A stretch of 64,000 nt of DNA from Atopsyche davidsoni (Eukaryota > Arthropoda > Insecta > Trichoptera > Hydrobiosidae): positions 2,560,501 to 2,624,500 of the forward strand of contig JAILWY010000005.1 in the NCBI GenBank assembly GCA_022113835.1, written 5' to 3'. This document shows positions 58,060 to 64,000 of the stretch, one piece after another. Below the pieces are notes generated by a model that was not told the origin of the DNA, ran no database searches, and saw only the letters and a list, made by a program, of their open reading frames with translations. The position numbers and the translations under genes are program-made. Each line of letters starts with the position of its first letter. Within the stretch, counting starts at the first letter, position 1.

Positions 58060-61000
58060 TTCTAAACAATTTCTGGTTACTTTTATGACCGCAGAAGGGG
58101 GTCTTAAAACGCCATTAGATGTAGGCCAAATATTGTGGGTAAATATTTTACATTCTGATAATCAGTTATTTGTACGTTATTTTTGTCTTTTTAATTATTT
58201 TTATGATTTTCAAACAACAGAAACACAAAAATACACCGTTACTTATTTGCATGCTTATATCGTGCTTAACAGAAAACATTAACAAAGTAACATTTAATTT
58301 GACAATGACAATTTAAAAACACACATTTAACATAATACGTTTTAGAGACCGAATAACAGCTTTTTTTATATTCATAATTATTAACAAAATTAAATAAAGA
58401 CGACTAAATTGAAATAAAATAAAAACCAAAAAAGGTATACTCAAGCCGAATTAAGCAAAATACAGTGATTAATTGTAAATATATTGAAAAATTCTTGTTA
58501 GACATTTTTTAATTAAATAGTTTTCTATCGAATATTGATGTTTTTACCGTAGAATAGTTCTATTAAATCTATTTTATTATAATTTAAATTCAGCTACCAA
58601 ACTATTATTTATGTATCATATATATGCGCGCGTACCATAGATGCAAAATAAGGTTATACTCCAGAGATCAGGTTTAAGGGAGACTGGCGGATGATATTCA
58701 ATCATGATGATGTTATATCCTAATGGGGATTAGATTGTTATAAGGAAAATCATTAATCATCATTCATTGTGCGGTTGCACTATAATTTTTTTGCAAGCCC
58801 ATTGTGTTGTGAAACATGATCTTGTAAAATAACTGTAGAGATTGTTATATTCTCAAGTCCATTCAATCTGTTACCGGTAACATATCCCAAAAATAATATA
58901 AATAATTTGTCACACATTAATTTATCAAATCTTTTTTGTTAATACTAATATACAGGGGAAGATTTTGGTACAGTATATTTTTTTGATATTTCAAATATTT
59001 ATACTGGAGCACAGATCGTAAATTTACATAATTTTACAGTTGTATAATGAACCTCAACTGCTTTTCAGTAACTTTTGGTGGTTTTTATAACTCCAGAAAC
59101 AATTCCACAAATTTTATGTAATTTTGTTGAATATTCTTCTTCGTTATTGGGTTTTCTGACTAATTTCATGTAAATTTTTTATTTTTTTTTGCTACTTCAA
59201 TTATATCTGCGCTCTCTGTTATTTTATGTTTCATGACTAAAAGCATGTTTAATACAGATATGGTAAATTTATTATAAATAATGAGTTGAAATATTACACT
59301 TTAGTTGCTACTTTTATCTTTTCTTCCTATTTTGTAATGAATATTTACTATCAGTATATTATTACATAATAAAGTAAAAATGTATTCTTAAGTTATTGTA
59401 TTTTTTACATATTGTATATATTGTACAAGTTATTGTATTGCGGAAAATATACAATTGTACAGATTTAATACCATGAAGATATACTACTATTAAAATTATT
59501 GATTCAAATGTAATAACACTTTAAATTTTTAAACAATTTTTTCAGATAGTAAAAATGTTTTCACTCACAGCAGAAAATAAACAGTTCCAAAAAATATTTT
59601 AATTTAATATATACTTTACACAATGAGAAGTTAAATAATGAATTATTTGTCTTATATTATAATACTGGTACCTTTTCATGTATGTTCTCTATCAAAAAAT
59701 ACAAAATCAATAGTGTATGAATACTTATTTAAATTGAACTCAAAGTTGAAATTGATTTTCGATGTTGAATTTCAATATTTCACAATCTATTAACTGTAGC
59801 TAATACAAGCAATCTACCCAATGCTGGATATTAAATAACCATTTAAGTCTACCCCAAATACCATCAATTTCATCGCCATTGTATGCAATGTACAATTTGG
59901 GGTAAATATTTAATTTAATTCCTATAAATTTAAAATGCAGTCGTATTCCGGGTTATTGTTACTGGAGCCGTGAATGGGGGCGATATTCAGTTTACTATAA
60001 AATTAAATTTTTTCGAGGGTGAAATGTTGCAGGGGTGTTATATGAAATTAAAAAAATATTAAATAAATGAAATATTTACAAAACCAAAAACTATTAATTA
60101 TACAGGTATATTTACTTAAGTCCTTAATGGGACTAAAACATTATTATTTTTCTTGGAGAGCGAGAGGTTTATAATGTTGATATAATTTATTCAGATAGTT
60201 TGGTAATTGTTTTATTGCTCACTTAAGTATATTTGTTAAATTCGTTTACATGCAAAAATATTTATTGACATATAGAACTTTCTGAACACACTACGTTTTA
60301 CCTACTTGAAATAAAAATCTTTTTAAGGACCATCACAGTTCAACGTTTAAGAGTTTGAGTGATAAAAGAAATAACATTTTGAAAATATGTTAAGAGCTGA
60401 AACATAAAAAAAATGTAATTTTTACCATAATTTATATCATTGGATTTTTTTCCATAACAATGACTTGTTCAGTGTAATAATTACAAGAAAAAGAGCATGA
60501 AATCAGTGTTTTGATGGAGTTTCAAGATGTTCCATTTTATATTTTGTTCATCAATATTGTTCAGGATTCACATGGGATTTAAGCTGCACAAGGCACTGAA
60601 ATACCTACCGGTTATTTAATTTCCTGTCCAGGATCATGCACTATCCGAAGCTTAGTAGGTTAATGGCTAGATGCAATGGGGAGTTGGATCTATTTCCGCT
60701 GTTGTTTTGTATGTGGTATGACTTCCGGTGGCATCCCAGGAGAATGGACGTGTACTGAAACCCTTACATCGCCAGTAGCTTTCACAACTTTGTTCAATTG
60801 ATTTGTGGGTATTTTTCAGTAATTTATAACCGCAAGCTGCAAGTATTGTTAATGTTTTGAATGGAGCTATAGAAGTGTGCCAGAAATCACACAAAAGATG
60901 TTGGCAAAATAAATAGTAACTTTGCCTTCCAATAATAGGACATTATAAACAAATAATTTTTAAACATTTATAACCGCAAAAAATGGTCAGTTCTATTTTG

Positions 61001-61600
61001 TATCAGCATTCTGATCATTTCAATGTGGTCAAAGGTGTTCATACCGAATAATAAACTTTTTCAATTTTCAACTTGTATACATCAAGAATATATAAGTGTT
61101 TAAATAAAGTCATTCGAAATCCTAAGAAAATTATTAATATAAAAATAAACTCAGTTTGGTATATGTTCTCAAAGGTTTAGTAGAATCTATCAATAATTCT
61201 CGGATAAAAAATTGTAAGCATCAGTTCCAAGGTTTGGATAGTTCATGTAAATTATTTATGCCAAACTACTTATTAGAAGTACTTATTGAAATTTAAAGCA
61301 GAAACGATCAAAACTATTTGGTATTTCTTGTCAAAAGTCTGAATTTGTTTGATAACTATCTGGTAATGTTAAAACTGGGTAACTAATACTGTAACTTTTC
61401 AATAAACCACCAAAACAGTGGCACGGGAAAAAAATCAAATATGAAAATAAACAGAGCCATATTGTTTACAATGCAAATATATTTAATTATTTTACATGAA
61501 TGCAGACAGTTTGAAATTAACCAAAAATTTCAATAATCCAAAGGTATGATATGTTATCAATAAATTTTAATATCTGTATGCTTTTTGTTATTCTATAAAG
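58060..61600. other. very AT-rich DNA, nothing recognised
   Basis: A minus-strand frame at 60667-60894 lies in a slightly GC-richer stretch but resembles no family. No RNA gene or known repeat seen. Confidence 0.45.
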
Positions 61601-61604
61601 GCAC

Positions 61605-61860
61605 TGTGTGAACACTACCCCTTTCCGCACAGCGGGGGATGCAATTTGCCCACCGCCAGGAAGGACAAACTAAAGCGCATTTAAACCCCAACCCCGTAAC
61701 GTCCGCGGGCTATAAATCCACACAGCCCCAATGGCCGTTTTTATGAAGTGGATTTACATAAATATGTACGCAGGGCCGTGTTTGAAAAACTTTATTTACC
61801 ACTCCGATAACTCACGGCAGCAATGGCGCGGCGGCAGCGACCTGTAGAAAATAATGCTCC
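61605..61860. other. GC-elevated island, candidate regulatory DNA
   Basis: Contains CCGCACAGCGGGGGATGC, CCAATGGCCGTTTTTATG and GGCGCGGCGGCAGCG. Unique-looking, bounded sharply by AT-rich DNA. Confidence 0.35.
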
Positions 61861-61869
61861 TATACGTGT

Positions 61870-64000
61870 CATTCTGTACTAATGAAAAATGCTTCACGTT
61901 AAAAATATTACCAAGTTTTAATACATGACTCGTCGTAAGATCCAGTTAGGACATGATAGAACTATGGTGGAAATAAGCAAGCTTTTTGCCTAGGGGAGGT
62001 CCCACTATCCGAGGTTTACTATTAAGATACATTCAAGGTCAAATCATTAAAAATCAATAAGTTTATTGATATGTAATTTTATACTACAAATAAATAAACG
62101 GGTTAGTATATTATGTGATTGTTAAAAATGTGACTTCAAAACGTTAATATTTGTATTTTTGTATAAAGTCATTAAACATTCAGGTTCTGGTTAATATGTG
62201 CAATCCCTTACTGTCCATATTATTATATCAATGTGGATCGAGGAATAAAGGACATTTAATAACGCTTATAAAATATATAAAGAATATTGCAGTTATGTTA
62301 TAATTGGTACATCTCCAACATTTACTTTATTGTAAACCGGAAAATTACAGAAAATGCACATCAAAAATGTTATTTTTCATAAAGTTCTCTTTCCTCTTGA
62401 AAGGAAATTTATGATACAATCATTTGCAAACTCTGAATAGCTCTGGAAACATAATACTACTCCGTATTCGAACTCAAGTCGAATGGCAAGCATCACTACT
62501 AAAGGTTTAAAATATTTAAATAAACCTCTGTAGTGCAAGATTGTATAGTATATAAGCTACTTATTCTCGGCACTGAAGTCTTTTTAGAGAATGAATAATT
62601 TAGATGAAATTTTCATCTTACCTACTATATTTGAATGGGGTAAACAGATTTCGCCAATGTGCATACTCATTGGGGGTTGGGCACACTATGGGTACATAGT
62701 AAATGTTCTCATTTTAACCCTTAATAGTAACCACAACCAAAACCAAATAATTCCGTCTAGCCAGAGACATACAATGGAGCTACAAATTCTGATAAAACCA
62801 AAGAAACAAAACACTTTGAGCAAGAAAATCAATTTAATATTAATATAAAATAATTATCAAACTATTTTAAATCTCATAAAATATTGATTGATAATTTTCT
62901 TAAAAGGTCTTGTGATCTTGCTTTTAAATTTAAAAATAAAATAAAACCACCCGTTTGCATTTAGTAGAGTATAATAGAAAAATGCATGGGGTATAAAAAC
63001 CATATACCGGCTACAGAATGTTTGCATGACTTGTTAGAGAGTTAGGGGCCCTTAAACTCAAATAATAAGCTAATTTTATTATTAGTTTTGTTTGCAAGTA
63101 AGAAAAAAAAAATTGAATACAATGTTGCTAGAGTTAGCAGGTACACAGAAAACGACGATAACAAGATTTGTATAGTCGCCTTGTGTGTGCATTAACTAAC
63201 TAAATTATTTTTTATACATAATATAAGTATTAAAAATATCACCGGTACTTAATTGACTACATAAAAACCGTTTCTTAGTCTAGTACTTTCTAGTGTAGCC
63301 CAATGTCAATGACCTACCGAATTGCGATTTTATCGGCGAAAGTGTAAAAAAATGGCCGATATTAATTTCAAGGTCGGTTGTCAGATATGTTGCTACGTGT
63401 GTAGTACGCTTTATATTTAACGTCAGTAATTAAAAAAAAACAAAGCCTTTTACTAGCTATGAGTTCACCCCTGTTTTAGCGGCAGTTAAGTTATGCAATT
63501 GTTCGTGTCGATGTGTTATTTTTAATTATTTTTTTACTTCCTTGTATACTATCCCTCCCATTAGGTAAATTATGAGGTGCCATGAAGGGTGAAAGCTTTC
63601 GTGAATTATACGGTGACCGGTGACCGGAGAGGAATGTTATGCATTGGGGGAGTGCCGGATCCTTTGAATGCTTGATATCAGTCGCTAAATTTAATATTTA
63701 GTATGAACAAGCAAGGTGAGAGCTATACCGTGGTAACGTTTTAAAACGCAAAAAATATTTAAACAAACTAAAACAGGCATATGTCATGATATATATATCA
63801 GCGTCGAAGTCCACTGAACAACAAGTCAACCTGTAATTAAAAAAAATTGCTTGCATTAAGGTCGATTTACTTAAATCATGCATACTCCAATAATATAACT
63901 CGAGTCTAATGATCTTAATACGCATTGTAAATTTGGACAAAATATTATTAAATAAACCACAAAATCAAGCAACGCTCAAATATACTCTAACGAATTACAA
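61870..64000. other. AT-rich DNA, no gene seen
   Basis: A patch at 63540-63680 carries GGTGACCGGTGACCGG, two tandem copies of an 8-base unit. Otherwise nothing recognised. Confidence 0.45.

Noticed and set aside
59850..59905. Small MITE suggested by ACCCCAAAT ... ATTTGGGGT
   Set aside because: Arms are only about 10 bases and no target duplication is visible; consistent with chance.
60667..60894. 75-codon minus-strand frame
   Set aside because: No family resemblance, no splice sites, and flanks are AT-rich and uninformative.
1..64000. CRISPR arrays, rRNA genes, bacterial-type operons or terminators
   Set aside because: No regularly spaced direct repeats, rRNA-like sequence or gene clusters are present; the window is an insect nuclear locus.

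Overview
This window looks like one locus from an AT-rich insect genome. Only one gene is certain: a long, single-exon Toll-family receptor on the minus strand (1134-5132) with signal peptide, two leucine-rich-repeat blocks, one transmembrane segment and a cytoplasmic TIR domain. That architecture, plus insect-type transposon debris (mariner, Tigger/pogo, hAT and a tRNA-derived SINE), points to an insect. The overall base composition and repeat content are compatible with Lepidoptera, but I cannot prove the order from sequence alone.

Layout. Positions 1-1133 are the AT-rich 3' flank of the Toll gene. Its coding region is much richer in GC than its surroundings, most of all at the 5' end, and it runs into a very GC-rich, G-run-rich promoter region (about 5380-5580). 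Everything from 5.8 to 64 kb is a gene desert. No long open reading frame there looks like a conserved protein. The desert alternates between very AT-rich DNA, where I see nothing, and 100-400 bp islands of higher GC and unique-looking sequence, which are candidate enhancers or conserved non-coding elements, or occasionally exons. A few islands carry strong splice-site pairs: plus strand 25043-25104, and minus strand donors at 15715-15720 and 55209-55214. These could be upstream non-coding exons of the Toll gene or small exons of other transcripts.

Mobile DNA. There are five copies of a tRNA-derived SINE (one of them a head-to-head inverted pair) and four copies of a foldback element with the core GTGACCGGTTTCGCCAACCTT. 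There are two clear hAT-type MITEs, one with a perfect 8-bp target duplication, and one possible third. There is one complete non-autonomous Tigger/pogo element that still carries the last codons of a transposase, one mariner transposase fragment, and three fragments of a non-LTR retrotransposon (LINE) C-terminus. A segment near 33.4 kb has been copied to 35.5 kb, between 66-bp direct repeats.

The most unusual signals are hammerhead-ribozyme-like cores (stem, then GAAA, then GTC) in the foldback elements and in an isolated motif at 31061-31096. Others are the Toll protein's lack of the usual FW in TIR box 3, and the inverted SINE pair whose one arm has lost its tRNA body. GC islands were judged by eye; no composition statistics, alignments or database searches were run.
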